Shown here: positions 36,530-45,532 of the stretch, piece by piece
Position numbering within the stretch: position 1 is the stretch's first letter
How the letters are laid out: every line of letters begins with the position of its first letter
Assembly: GCF_002303885.1 (NCBI RefSeq)
Contig: NZ_MRCM01000006.1
Coordinates: 186,001 to 250,000 of the forward strand
Direction: 5' to 3'
DNA: 64,000 bases
DNA from: Flavobacterium sp. ACN2
GTDB taxonomy: Bacteria; Bacteroidota; Bacteroidia; Flavobacteriales; Flavobacteriaceae
Notes under the pieces: generated by a model
Database searches by the model: none
What the model was told of the DNA's origin: nothing
The model's input: the letters and a program-made list of their open reading frames with translations, nothing else
Translations under genes and position numbers: made by a program

Positions 36530-37495
36530 TTGAAAACAAAAGAACAAACAACAACACAATTATTTGAAATTAATCAGTCCTTACAGCAAGTCCTTTTTCT
36601 TGCCGTAATTCTATTATGTTTATTTTCGATTATTTCTCCGCCAATAGCTCTTCTATTTGGCGTTTTAATTGTGAATCTTTTCGGGAATCCATTTGTAGAA
36701 TTCAATCACAAAGCCATTACATTTTTGTTGCAGTTTTCGGTTGTTGGTTTAGGATTCGGGATGAATGCCCATAGCGCTGTTTCAGCTGGTAAAGAAGGAT
36801 TTGTTCTAACGGTTTTTTCAATCTTCAGTACTTTACTTTTTGGATTATTGTTAGGTAAATGGCTTAAAACAGAGAAAAAAACGTCTCATTTAATTTCTTG
36901 CGGAACAGCAATTTGCGGAGGAAGTGCAATCGCAGCTATTTCGCCAGTTATCAAATCAAACGAAAATCAGACTTCAATTGCCTTGGGAGTTATTTTTATA
37001 CTAAATTCAATTGCTTTATTCGTTTTTCCGTTTATTGGGCATCAATTAGATTTGTCACAAAAAGATTTTGGTCTTTGGTGTGCCATTGCCATTCACGATA
37101 CAAGTTCTGTAGTTGGTGCTGCCAATAAATACGGCGCAGAAGCATTACAAGTTGCTACGACAGTAAAATTAGCCAGAGCTTTATGGATTATTCCAATTTC
37201 AATCTTGACCGCTTTTGTTTTTAAAAGCAAGAATTCAAGAATTAAAATTCCTTATTTTATCGGTTTGTTTGTTATAGCAATGCTAGTGAATACGTATGTT
37301 CCGTCAACAGCCATTTTTACAGGACATCTTGTAGGCATTGCAAAAATTGGTCTAACCATAACCTTGTTCCTAATTGGAGCAACTTTAAACTTTGCCACTT
37401 TAAAAGCGGTAGGAGTAAAGCCATTGCTTCAAGGCGTTTTTCTTTGGATTTTTATTGCTGTTTTAGCTTTAGTATCAATTCTTTATTTGAACTAA
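36530..37495 (+). CDS. YeiH/UPF0324 putative sulfate exporter, TTG start
   Basis: The 321-residue integral membrane protein has about 9-10 helices. YeiH-family motifs include VVGLGFGMNAHSAVSAGKEG, SCGTAICGGSAIAAISPVIK and AIHDTSSVVGAANKYG. The start appears to be TTG at 36530; the next ATG would remove the first helices. The family is predicted to export a small anion such as sulfite or sulfate, but this is not settled. It is paired with the LysR gene upstream. Confidence 0.85.
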   Translation: MKTKEQTTTQLFEINQSLQQVLFLAVILLCLFSIISPPIALLFGVLIVNLFGNPFVEFNHKAITFLLQFSVVGLGFGMNAHSAVSAGKEGFVLTVFSIFSTLLFGLLLGKWLKTEKKTSHLISCGTAICGGSAIAAISPVIKSNENQTSIALGVIFILNSIALFVFPFIGHQLDLSQKDFGLWCAIAIHDTSSVVGAANKYGAEALQVATTVKLARALWIIPISILTAFVFKSKNSRIKIPYFIGLFVIAMLVNTYVPSTAIFTGHLVGIAKIGLTITLFLIGATLNFATLKAVGVKPLLQGVFLWIFIAVLALVSILYLN

Positions 37496-37502
37496 TATTT
37501 TT

Positions 37503-37623
37503 TTAACCGCAAAGAGCACAAAGAATTACGCAAAGTTCGCAAAGTTTTTTGTGCAAAGCTTTGCGAACTTTGCGTTTTATTCAAAATTTTAGGTATATAA
37601 ACTTTGCGCTCTTTGCGGTAAAA
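37503..37623. repeat. Nested intergenic palindrome, GCAAAG family
   Basis: The inner arms CGCAAAGTTCGCAAAG (37529-37544) and CTTTGCGAACTTTGCG (37559-37574) are perfect 16-mers. The outer arms ACCGCAAAGAGC (37506-37517) and GCTCTTTGCGGT (37608-37619) are perfect 12-mers. Together they give two stems between convergent genes. Confidence 0.9.
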
Positions 37624-37646
37624 CTATACTCAAAGTTTTTCAACTA

Positions 37647-38597
37647 TTATTTTACATTGGAGAATTTTACAATTGGTTTGTCTATCATTTTGTAAAATTT
37701 TCCTTTGAATGAATAGCGTCTTTCAATCTCAAAATCAAATGCTTTTTTGGTTTTGGCCATTGTTGCAATTTCTTCAGGAAATTCAACGTCAAATTCGTCT
37801 TCACCTCTTACTTTTATATTATAAGTTCCTTTTGTGGTAATGATAATATCTCTAAAATGTTTCTTAGAATTATCATTGACTACTTTGTAAGATCCGCTCC
37901 AAGCAATAAAAGAAGAGTTAGTCAACTGATAATTATTGACTTCCAGAATAGGCTGATATTTTCCGCCAAAACCAGCAATGAGATAAAGATAGCCTTCATA
38001 AGCGCCGCCAGCACCACCGTTTGCATGAATTAAAGTGAAAGCATATTGATCTTCTCCAATTTCAACTAATTTAGGAGTCGGACATCGCGCAAAAGCCCCA
38101 AACGCAGCTACTGCAGGTTGAAAAGATCTCATTTCCCAAACATTATCATTCTTTGCAAACTTAGCTACGCCTAACAATCCGCCAGAAAAACGCCCTGTTT
38201 GAAGTCCGTCTTCGTCATGAACAGAATGGTTAAAAGCTAAAATTTTAAATTGATTTCCTTTTGAATCGCTATAATCAATATTAGCAATAAGTCTTGTGGC
38301 AACGCCTTCTGCATAAGGAAACATCTGATCGCCTTCTACGCCATTTACATCCAGAAAAGGAGAAGGTTTACAAGATTTGCATTTCCAGCTTATAAAAGTG
38401 TTTTTATCAGAAAGATGATATAAATTGCCAGGAAACAGTTTTTGCATTGTTTTTTCACCGTTTAAAGGATCAGAAACTTTAAGGATTCTTTTTGGGTTTA
38501 ATAGGGTGTCACTAACATTTTTCAGCTGTAAATCAGTTTCTTGTGCAAAGCAAAAAGTAGAAATTAATAAAAATAAATTTAAGGTAATCTGGCGCAT
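37647..38597 (-). CDS. Secreted protein of unknown function
   Basis: The 316-residue protein has a clear signal peptide (MRQITLNLFLLISTFCFAQ). The mature part contains FISWKCKSCKPSPFLDVNG with a CxxC pair, a Gly-rich HANGGAGGAYEGYLYLIAGF and a beta-rich C-terminus. I do not recognise the family. It lies alone, convergent with the YeiH gene across a large palindrome and divergent from the phospholipase-like gene. Confidence 0.6.
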   Translation of the reverse strand: MRQITLNLFLLISTFCFAQETDLQLKNVSDTLLNPKRILKVSDPLNGEKTMQKLFPGNLYHLSDKNTFISWKCKSCKPSPFLDVNGVEGDQMFPYAEGVATRLIANIDYSDSKGNQFKILAFNHSVHDEDGLQTGRFSGGLLGVAKFAKNDNVWEMRSFQPAVAAFGAFARCPTPKLVEIGEDQYAFTLIHANGGAGGAYEGYLYLIAGFGGKYQPILEVNNYQLTNSSFIAWSGSYKVVNDNSKKHFRDIIITTKGTYNIKVRGEDEFDVEFPEEIATMAKTKKAFDFEIERRYSFKGKFYKMIDKPIVKFSNVK

Positions 38598-38720
38598 AAA
38601 ATTGAATTTTGTTAGTAAAGCAAATGTATAAAGAAAATTAGTGTTAATATATGCTTATACTGTTTTTAAAGCTTAAAATCTCAAAAAATTAAAATTGTAG
38701 AATCTTATTGATAGTATTTT

Positions 38721-38750
38721 TTGCGTATTCTTTAATTAAAGCTAAATTTG
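38721..38750 (+). promoter_or_regulatory. Flavobacterial promoter before the PLC-like gene
   Basis: TTG at 38721-38723 and TAAATTTG at 38743-38750 are 19 bases apart, matching the Bacteroidota -33 TTG / -7 TAnnTTTG consensus. The predicted transcript start is about 15 bases before the ATG at 38772. Confidence 0.6.
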
Positions 38751-38771
38751 CTCCCTCTAATAAAAAAACAA

Positions 38772-39770
38772 ATGAAAAAAATCCAAATGAGACCAAAATT
38801 AATCGCTTTCGGTGCATTAATTATTGGCTTTATTATGCTGTCATGGGGAAATGTTGGCCATGAGCGTATTAACAAAGCTGCTGTAATGGCTTTACCAAAA
38901 CAATTACAGATATTTTTCTACAATCACATTGATTTTATTACACAAGAAGCTTCGGTTCCTGATATCCGTAAGTATGCTTTAAATTATAAAGAAGAAGGTC
39001 AAAGACACTATTTTGATATGGAAAACTTTGGTGCTGCTGATACTTATCCAAAAACATTAGAAGAAGCGAAACAAAAATACGATGCTAAATTCTTATCGGA
39101 TAACGGAATCTTGCCATGGTATTTGGAAGAAATGATGGTAAAACTGACTAAAGCTTTTAAAGAAAAAAATAAAGCTGAAATCTTATTCCTAGCGGCAGAT
39201 TTAGGTCATTATGTTGGTGATGCACACATGCCATTGCATACTTCTGCAAATCACGATGGACAATTGACAGACCAAAAAGGAATTCATTCACTTTGGGAAA
39301 GCAGATTGCCAGAGTTGTTTGTTAAAAATTACAAATTAAATGTTCCTGAAGCGCAATATTATCCAGATGTTCACAAAGCAATTTGGGACTTGATCAACGA
39401 TACGCACAGTTTAGCACAGCCTTTATTGGATATCGACAAAAAATTAAGAGTGGCAACTCCGCAAGACAAAGTGTTTAAAATGGATGCTGAAGGAAATGTA
39501 TTGAAAACGAAATACAATACAGCTGTTTTCTCTGATGACTATGCTAAAAAACTGCACGAACAATTGAATGGAATGGTTGAAAGCCAAATGAAAAAAGCTA
39601 TTGCAGCAACTGCAAGTTTCTGGTATACGGCTTGGATAAATGCTGGAAAACCAGATTTGAGCGATTTAGATGCGCCAGCTGTGACTCAAAGAAACTATCA
39701 ATTTTTACAGGATGATTTGAAAATGTTCCAAAAAGGAGATTTGTTTGGAATGAAAAGTCAAAACGATTAA
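38772..39770 (+). CDS. Zinc-dependent phospholipase C / S1-P1-like protein
   Basis: The 332-residue protein has a signal peptide (about 1-24). Cleavage would expose Trp25 (WGNVGHERI), the N-terminal Trp that coordinates zinc in phospholipase C and S1/P1 nucleases, with His30 close by. LAADLGHYVGDAHMPLHTSA supplies further His and Asp ligands, and GIHSLWESRL gives another. It is a secreted or periplasmic phosphoesterase whose substrate, phospholipid or nucleic acid, cannot be told apart here. An in-frame ATG 24 bases upstream is less likely. Confidence 0.82.
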   Translation: MKKIQMRPKLIAFGALIIGFIMLSWGNVGHERINKAAVMALPKQLQIFFYNHIDFITQEASVPDIRKYALNYKEEGQRHYFDMENFGAADTYPKTLEEAKQKYDAKFLSDNGILPWYLEEMMVKLTKAFKEKNKAEILFLAADLGHYVGDAHMPLHTSANHDGQLTDQKGIHSLWESRLPELFVKNYKLNVPEAQYYPDVHKAIWDLINDTHSLAQPLLDIDKKLRVATPQDKVFKMDAEGNVLKTKYNTAVFSDDYAKKLHEQLNGMVESQMKKAIAATASFWYTAWINAGKPDLSDLDAPAVTQRNYQFLQDDLKMFQKGDLFGMKSQND

Positions 39771-39801
39771 GTTTTTGTTTCAAGTTTCCTATTGAAATAG
39801 A

Positions 39802-39838
39802 AAAAAAGCCGCAAATTTTATAATTTGCGGCTTTTTTG
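39802..39838. terminator. Bidirectional terminator
   Basis: AAAAAAGCCGCAAATT pairs with AATTTGCGGCTTTTTT around a TTATAAT-type loop. It lies between convergent genes, and both strands give a T-run. Confidence 0.88.
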
Positions 39839-39848
39839 ATTGCTTACA

Positions 39849-41984
39849 TTAACGAATGTTTGCGTATAATTTTTTATTCTTATTGGCTAAATCTTTAAGC
39901 TGATATTCTTTCTCTTTCAATACGTAAGAAGCTGATTGGTAATAAGAAATAGTTTCGTTGACTAGATTCTTGTTTTCAGTTTTCAATGGTATCTCATCAT
40001 AATGAATTTGAAATTCGGGAGAAATACCAGCTTTACTATTAAGTTTTAATTGAAACTGTTTTATCTGTTGTTTTGGAGATAAAATAGTCAAAACATTGTC
40101 TTTTATTAATCCTAAATCCTGATAGGTAGCAATAAAAGCTCTTGGCTGATAATCTGGTTTGAAAACATCACATCCAAAGAATTTACTTTGGTAATCAAAA
40201 TTTAAAAGACCAAATAATGTTGGCATAACATCTATTTGAGACATCAATTTAGTGCATTTTTCAGGCTTCATATTTGGAGTATATATTAAAGCTGGAATTC
40301 TGTATTTATCTAACGGAAGTTCCGTTTTTCCTGCGCTCGACGCACAGTGATCGGCAACAATTACAAAAACCGTATTTTTAAACCAAGGCTGTTTTTGAGC
40401 TTGCATAAAGAATTGGCTTAAAGCATAATCTGTATATTTTACACCACCATCGCGAGATTTAATATCCCCAGGAATGTCAATTTTATTATTAGGATAAGTA
40501 AAAGGCCTGTGATTGCTTACTGTCATAATATGATTAAAAAAAGGCTTATTCTGCTTCGCCTCAGCATTCATCACTTTAATCGCTTTGTTGTACATATCTT
40601 CATCACAAACTCCCCAAACATTAGAAAAAGTAACTTCGTTTTCGGCAAAACTAGATTTGTCAATAATTTGGTAACCATTTCCAGTGTAGAAATCCTGCAT
40701 ATTATCAAAAAAAGCATCTCCTCCATACATAAATTTTACATTGTAACCTTTTTGAAGAAAGACAGATCCAGTCGAAAATTTGTTTTTATTATCCTCTCTT
40801 TTTACAACGCTTTCTCCAGCCGTTGGAGGAAGACATAAAGTTACGGCTTCTAGACCGCGTACAGTTCTGTTTCCAGCTGCATATACATTTGTAAACAACA
40901 AGCTTTTTTGAGCAAGACTATCTAGAAAAGGTGTAATATTTTGTTCGTTCCCATACATTTTCATGAAATCGGCACTTAAACTTTCAATCGTAATTAAAAC
41001 TACATTTTTACGTTGTTCAAGCGAATCTTCTTTTATTTCGCGCAAAGTGTTTGTTCCTGAAATAGTAGGCATTTCTTCCTTTAATATGGCAAAAGCTTTT
41101 TCGTTTGGAATCGTTTTGTAGAATTTAAAATAATCTAATTTATTGTTCTGAAAAGCCAGATAGAATTTATAAATGCCATTCGATTGCAATTCGTTAACGA
41201 ATATATTTTTAGAGTTTTCTGTTTTAGCCAAACTAGGAATCGCCAATAAAGAAAAAACAAATAAAACGGCGTAAATAGCTGTAATTTTTAATTTTTCATT
41301 AAAACTAGGAATCTCGTCAATATAGTTTCTTGATTTTTTTATGATGAAAAACGTAATAATCCCAGTGATAATAAATAATGCAGAGAAAATAGGGACTACA
41401 GGATAAGATTGCATAATGTTTCCAATTACTTCGTTAGTATAAATTAGGTAATTGACAGCGATGAAATTGTATTTAACACCAAACTCATTCCAGAAGAAAA
41501 ATTCACTTATTGCGTTTTGTAAAATCAGTAAAACGTAAAGGAAAATCACAAAAGCAAAAAGCCAAAATCGGATCTTATCTCTGTGTTTGGGCAAGAAAAG
41601 AAAAAGCGCAAAAAGAAGTGTTTTTATCGAAACGAAAATCAAAACGATTCTAGGCAAAGCGCCACCATATTCATCTAAAATACTTTTTCCAGAAGCGATA
41701 TATAGTAATAGTGCCAAAAAAGTCGCTAGTATAATATATCCGTATGGTTTATTATATTTAGAATTTGAAATAAAAATAAGATACAGCCACAAGAAAGCCA
41801 GAGCTATAGAAAAAACGAAAAAGTCTGATACTAAACCCAATGAGAATATTTTTAAACTCTCAGAAAAGGTAAACGAACTTTGGGTGATAGGATGAAATAA
41901 TAATACAATTCTAAGGGTAAAACTCACAATAAAATAGAGTAAAGATAGATTGTAAAAAGGAGAAAGCTTTTTTGAAAAATTCAT
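39849..41984 (-). CDS. LTA synthase-family sulfatase-fold membrane protein
   Basis: The 711-residue protein has five N-terminal membrane helices (about 10-215) followed by a periplasmic sulfatase/alkaline-phosphatase domain. VVLITIESLSADFMKMYG is the first metal motif, the catalytic Thr is in AGNRTVRGLEAVTL, and VIVADHCASSAGKTELPLDK is a further metal site. LtaS relatives transfer phosphoglycerol or phosphoethanolamine. Gram-negative Bacteroidota lack lipoteichoic acid, so the acceptor is probably a glycan or lipid. It is divergent from the two-component system. Confidence 0.87.
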   Translation of the reverse strand: MNFSKKLSPFYNLSLLYFIVSFTLRIVLLFHPITQSSFTFSESLKIFSLGLVSDFFVFSIALAFLWLYLIFISNSKYNKPYGYIILATFLALLLYIASGKSILDEYGGALPRIVLIFVSIKTLLFALFLFLPKHRDKIRFWLFAFVIFLYVLLILQNAISEFFFWNEFGVKYNFIAVNYLIYTNEVIGNIMQSYPVVPIFSALFIITGIITFFIIKKSRNYIDEIPSFNEKLKITAIYAVLFVFSLLAIPSLAKTENSKNIFVNELQSNGIYKFYLAFQNNKLDYFKFYKTIPNEKAFAILKEEMPTISGTNTLREIKEDSLEQRKNVVLITIESLSADFMKMYGNEQNITPFLDSLAQKSLLFTNVYAAGNRTVRGLEAVTLCLPPTAGESVVKREDNKNKFSTGSVFLQKGYNVKFMYGGDAFFDNMQDFYTGNGYQIIDKSSFAENEVTFSNVWGVCDEDMYNKAIKVMNAEAKQNKPFFNHIMTVSNHRPFTYPNNKIDIPGDIKSRDGGVKYTDYALSQFFMQAQKQPWFKNTVFVIVADHCASSAGKTELPLDKYRIPALIYTPNMKPEKCTKLMSQIDVMPTLFGLLNFDYQSKFFGCDVFKPDYQPRAFIATYQDLGLIKDNVLTILSPKQQIKQFQLKLNSKAGISPEFQIHYDEIPLKTENKNLVNETISYYQSASYVLKEKEYQLKDLANKNKKLYANIR

Positions 41985-42138
41985 CAGATTTATTTTTTTT
42001 TACAAAATTACTTTCGATTGATTAATGCCAGATTAAGTTCCACTTTTACCTTACTTAATGTTAACTTAAAGTTTGCTTAAGATGCTGGTTTTCTTTATTT
42101 ATTAGGGTATTCCATTATTACTCAGTGTTAAATTTTCT

Positions 42139-42146
42139 ATCTTTGA
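42139..42146 (+). promoter_or_regulatory. Possible promoter core of the two-component operon
   Basis: TATCTTTG matches the -7 TAnnTTTG consensus, 41 bases before the response-regulator ATG. No good -33 TTG is seen at the right spacing. Confidence 0.4.
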
Positions 42147-42186
42147 ATTGAAAAAATGAAATTCAAATTTTAATCAGATACGATAA

Positions 42187-42849
42187 ATGCATATTTTAAT
42201 AGTTGAAGACGAAGTAGGAATTGTTCAATTTCTAAAACAAGGTTTGCAAGAAGAAGGTTATCAAATTACGACCGCAGCCGATGGTTCTAAAGGTTTTGAA
42301 TTGGTTCAGGAACAGAAATTTGACTTGATTCTTTTAGATTGGATGCTGCCAAAAATCAATGGTTTAGATCTTTGTAAGGCAATCAGAATCAAAGATCAGA
42401 CTACGCCAATTATTTTTTTGACTGCAAAAGATACGGTTCAGGAAACTATTGAAGGATTAAAAGCTGGAGCAAACGATTACATCAAAAAGCCATTTAGCTT
42501 CGAGGAATTGGTTGAGCGAATTAAAGTTCACTTTAGAAATAAACAGCAAGCTGAAACCTTGACACTCGGAAACATTACGATGGATTTGGCGAGACATATT
42601 GTTCTAAAAGGTGAGGAAGAAATTTCGCTAACACAGCGAGAGTTTGAATTGTTGGCCTATTTAATTCAGCATAAAGGAAAAGTCTGCACAAGAAATCAGA
42701 TTTTAAAAGATGTTTGGGAAATCAACTTTGAATACGACACGGGTGTTATTGATGTTTTTATGAATGCAATTAGAAAAAAACTCAATCTTAAAATTGAAGA
42801 AGATTATATAAAAACTATCCGTGGCATTGGATATATCGCCAATGATTAA
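42187..42849 (+). CDS. OmpR-family response regulator
   Basis: The 220-residue protein has a receiver domain (acidic E7/D8, phospho-acceptor D51 in LLDWMLPKING, Lys in KKPFSFEEL) and a C-terminal winged helix (LTQREFELLAYLIQHKG, TIRGIGYIA). It pairs with the histidine kinase, whose start overlaps its stop by 8 bases. No target can be read from sequence; many such pairs in Flavobacteria respond to envelope or metal stress. Confidence 0.93.
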   Translation: MHILIVEDEVGIVQFLKQGLQEEGYQITTAADGSKGFELVQEQKFDLILLDWMLPKINGLDLCKAIRIKDQTTPIIFLTAKDTVQETIEGLKAGANDYIKKPFSFEELVERIKVHFRNKQQAETLTLGNITMDLARHIVLKGEEEISLTQREFELLAYLIQHKGKVCTRNQILKDVWEINFEYDTGVIDVFMNAIRKKLNLKIEEDYIKTIRGIGYIAND

Positions 42850-44254
42850 TAAAATGACTTCATTATCCTTTAGAAATAGAATTGCATTAAATTATATTGT
42901 AGGAACCGGATTGTTGGTTTTAGCAGTCTTTTCGGCTATATATTTTATTGTAAAACTCACCGTTTACAATCATATCGACGAGAATTTAAATATAGAAGTT
43001 CAGGATCATTTTAAAGAACTAAGAATAGAAAAAGGTACTATAATTTTTATGGATGCCGAAGAATGGGAGGAAAGAGAGCATAATTCAGTAGATGTTAACC
43101 CTATTTTTGTTCAGTTTTTGGATTTGAACAAAAAAATTATCGAAAAGTCTCCTAATTTAAAAAATGAAAAGCTCGTTTTTCATAATAACAAAGAGCATTT
43201 TCATCCTTTTGATACGAAATTATTAGGGAATACAATTCGCCAGATACAAGTGCCGCTTCATGTACAGTCTAAAAAAGTGGGCTATTTAATTATTGCAATG
43301 TCTCTTTCTGATTCTTCAAAAGTGTTGGATAATCTAATGGATACTTTACTAATTGCTTTTCCAATTATACTTTTGATTTTATTTTTTCTAGCAAGATTTT
43401 TTGCAGGACGAAGTATTAAGCCGATAAATAATATTATTCAAACTTCGAAAATTATTACTAAAGACAACCTGAAAGCAAGAATTCCGTTGCCAAAAACCAG
43501 GGATGAATTGTTTACACTTTCAAAAACCATTAATAATTTATTGAACCGAATTGAAGACGCGATCGAACGCGAAAAACAGTTCACATCTGATGCCTCACAC
43601 GAATTAAGAACGCCTTTAACTGTAATTAAAGGAACACTTGAAGTACTTATTCGTAAACCTCGTGACAGCAAGGAATACGAAGAAAAAATTAACTATTGTA
43701 TTAATGAAGTTGACCATTTGAATTCTCTTGTCGATCAGTTGCTTATGATGGCTCGTTTTGAGAATCAAAAACAGAATATTTTAAAAGAAAATGTTTATCT
43801 GAATGCAGTCGTTTTGGATGTGTTGACATTAAATACGGAGAAAATAAAATCTGGACAAATAAATGTGATTTTGGATGCTCAAGAAGAATTTTATATTTAT
43901 TCTGATAATTATTTAGTAGTGACCATTCTTCGAAATATCATTTCAAATGCTATAAAATATTCTAAACCGAATAGTGAAGTTAAAATTTCATTATCCAGAG
44001 AAAATCATAAAATTTTGTGCAATATTTCAGATCAAGGAATTGGGATCGTCAAAAAAGATTTAGAGTCTATTTTGAATCCTTTTTTTAGGTCAGATTCCTT
44101 AAATCACTCTGAAATAAAAGGAACAGGACTTGGTTTGTTTATAGTAAAAAGAATGACAGATTTGCTACAGATTAAATTTAAAATTGAAAGCGAAATTGGG
44201 AAAGGAACCAAGGTATTGTTGGTTTTTGAAGAATATGATAATTCGTTAAAGTAA
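42842..44254 (+). CDS. HAMP-domain sensor histidine kinase
   Basis: The 470-residue kinase has two membrane helices (about 12-36 and 160-185) flanking a periplasmic sensor domain with an acidic DAEEWEEREHNS stretch. A HAMP domain (GRSIKPINNII) follows, then the phospho-acceptor His in FTSDASHELRTPLTV. The ATP-binding N, G1 and G2 boxes are NIISNAIKYS, DQGIGI and GTGLGLFIVKRM. The ATG at 42842 overlaps the regulator stop. An upstream in-frame start at 42821 is unlikely. Confidence 0.92.
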   Translation: MINKMTSLSFRNRIALNYIVGTGLLVLAVFSAIYFIVKLTVYNHIDENLNIEVQDHFKELRIEKGTIIFMDAEEWEEREHNSVDVNPIFVQFLDLNKKIIEKSPNLKNEKLVFHNNKEHFHPFDTKLLGNTIRQIQVPLHVQSKKVGYLIIAMSLSDSSKVLDNLMDTLLIAFPIILLILFFLARFFAGRSIKPINNIIQTSKIITKDNLKARIPLPKTRDELFTLSKTINNLLNRIEDAIEREKQFTSDASHELRTPLTVIKGTLEVLIRKPRDSKEYEEKINYCINEVDHLNSLVDQLLMMARFENQKQNILKENVYLNAVVLDVLTLNTEKIKSGQINVILDAQEEFYIYSDNYLVVTILRNIISNAIKYSKPNSEVKISLSRENHKILCNISDQGIGIVKKDLESILNPFFRSDSLNHSEIKGTGLGLFIVKRMTDLLQIKFKIESEIGKGTKVLLVFEEYDNSLK

Positions 44255-44327
44255 TTTTAAAATCATCAAGTAAAATGCAGTTGAAAACGATTTTTAACAA
44301 TAAACTATCGTTAAGTTAAATTAAAAA

Positions 44328-44359
44328 TTGCTTTTTAATTATTTTATCTAGTATATTTG
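44328..44359 (+). promoter_or_regulatory. Promoter of the his operon
   Basis: TTG at 44328-44330 and TATATTTG at 44352-44359 are 21 bases apart, fitting the Bacteroidota consensus. Transcription would start near 44366, about 28 bases before the leader peptide ATG. Confidence 0.65.
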
Positions 44360-44393
44360 CAACCGAATCAAAGAAGTAAAAACAAAACCAATC

Positions 44394-44453
44394 ATGATTT
44401 CAATTCAATTACATCATCATCATTTACATTATTGCTCTCAAGCGATGTGTTAA
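44394..44453 (+). CDS. hisL: his operon leader peptide
   Basis: This 19-residue ORF reads MISIQLHHHHLHYCSQAMC; five of six consecutive codons from residue 7 are CAT (His). It is followed by a terminator and then hisG, which is the layout of a transcription attenuator. Histidine starvation would stall a ribosome at the CAT run. The stop codon lies 28 bases before the terminator stem. It is too short for ordinary ORF callers. Confidence 0.88.
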   Translation: MISIQLHHHHLHYCSQAMC

Positions 44454-44513
44454 TGGTATGCATGTAAATCATCATATTTTAAAACCCGTTTGAGTACATC
44501 AAACGGGTTTTTT
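44422..44513 (+). promoter_or_regulatory. his attenuator with alternative RNA structures
   Basis: Terminator: AAAACCCGTTTGA (44481-44493) with TCAAACGGGTTTT, then T residues. Alternative pairing: CTCAAGCG (44437-44444, in the last leader codons) with CGTTTGAG (44487-44494), 8 pairs with one G-U, would break the terminator stem. A third pairing, ATTTACAT (44422-44429, His codons) with ATGTAAAT (44462-44469), fits the anti-antiterminator role. A ribosome reaching the leader stop would cover CTCAAGCG. Confidence 0.78.
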
Positions 44514-44565
44514 AATTCTAACTCTCTTTGTACTCAAACTATTAATCCAACAAACAACTAAAAAA

Positions 44566-45423
44566 ATGAGTACTTTAAAAATTGCAATTCAAAAATCGGG
44601 TCGTTTAAACGAAGACAGCATTCAAATTCTAAAAGACTGCGGTATTTCAATCAACAACGGAATCGATCAGTTAAAAGCAGAAGCTTCAAACTTTCCTCTT
44701 GAAGTTTTATACCTTAGAAATTCAGATATTCCACAGTATTTAATTGATGGAGTAGTAGATTTAGCAATCGTTGGCGACAATCTTTTGGTAGAAAAAGGAA
44801 AAGGAATCGAAGTCGTTCAGAAACTAGGTTTCTCAAAATGCAAAGTTTCGGTAGCGGTTCCTAAAACTTTCGAATACAATTCGGTTCAAGATTTAGCCAA
44901 TCTTCGTATTGCAACTTCTTATCCAAACACGGTTAACGAATATTTCAGTAAATTTGGTATAAAGGTAGATATTCACCAAATTTCTGGTTCAGTGGAAATT
45001 GCGCCAAATATTGGACTTGCAGATGCAATTGTAGATATCGTTTCAAGCGGAAGCACACTTTTTAAAAACAACTTAAAAGAAGTTGAAGTAATCTTAAAAA
45101 GCGAAGCGGTTTTGGCAGTTTCTCCAAAAGTTTCTCCAGAAATTCAAAAACACATTGATACTTTAAAATTCAGAATTCAAGCGGTTTTAAGAGCTAGAAA
45201 TTCGAAATATATCCTAATGAACGTTCCAAACGATAAAATCGAAGCGGTTGGAAAAATCCTTCCCGTTTTGAGAAGTTTAACGGTTCTTCCTCTCGCTCAA
45301 GAAGGTTGGAGTAGTGTTCACTCTGTAATCGACAAAGATACTTTCTGGGATGTAATTGATCAGCTAAAAGAAGTAGGAGCAGAAGGAATTCTAGTTTGCC
45401 CAATTGAGAAAATGGTACTATAA
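44566..45423 (+). CDS. hisG: ATP phosphoribosyltransferase (long form)
   Basis: The 285-residue HisG catalyses the first committed step, ATP plus PRPP to phosphoribosyl-ATP. The catalytic part includes LKIAIQKSGRLNED, VVDLAIVGDNLLVEKG and IVDIVSSGSTLFKNNLKEV. A C-terminal ACT-like regulatory domain (about 215-285, TVLPLAQEGWSSVHSVID) marks the long, histidine-feedback-controlled form that needs no HisZ. It is the first gene after the attenuator. Confidence 0.95.
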   Translation: MSTLKIAIQKSGRLNEDSIQILKDCGISINNGIDQLKAEASNFPLEVLYLRNSDIPQYLIDGVVDLAIVGDNLLVEKGKGIEVVQKLGFSKCKVSVAVPKTFEYNSVQDLANLRIATSYPNTVNEYFSKFGIKVDIHQISGSVEIAPNIGLADAIVDIVSSGSTLFKNNLKEVEVILKSEAVLAVSPKVSPEIQKHIDTLKFRIQAVLRARNSKYILMNVPNDKIEAVGKILPVLRSLTVLPLAQEGWSSVHSVIDKDTFWDVIDQLKEVGAEGILVCPIEKMVL

Positions 45424-45427
45424 AAAG

Positions 45428-45515
45428 AAATTTCAATTTTTAAATTCCAAATTCCAAGCTTAGCGCTGATTTTTAAAATAAAGAATTGGAATTTGGATTT
45501 TTAGAAATTTGGAAT
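45428..45515. repeat. Intra-operon palindromic array, AATTCCAAATTCCAA family
   Basis: AAATTCCAAATTCCAA (45442-45457) is mirrored by TTGGAATTTGG (45486-45496), followed by a further TTTGGAATTT. It fills the hisG-hisD gap and ends 17 bases before the hisD ATG. Confidence 0.78.
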
Positions 45516-45532
45516 TTAATATTGAAAATATT

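Noticed and set aside
44401..44430. CAT repeats as a microsatellite
   Set aside because: They are in frame in a short ORF placed between promoter and terminator before hisG, so they are best explained as His codons of the leader.
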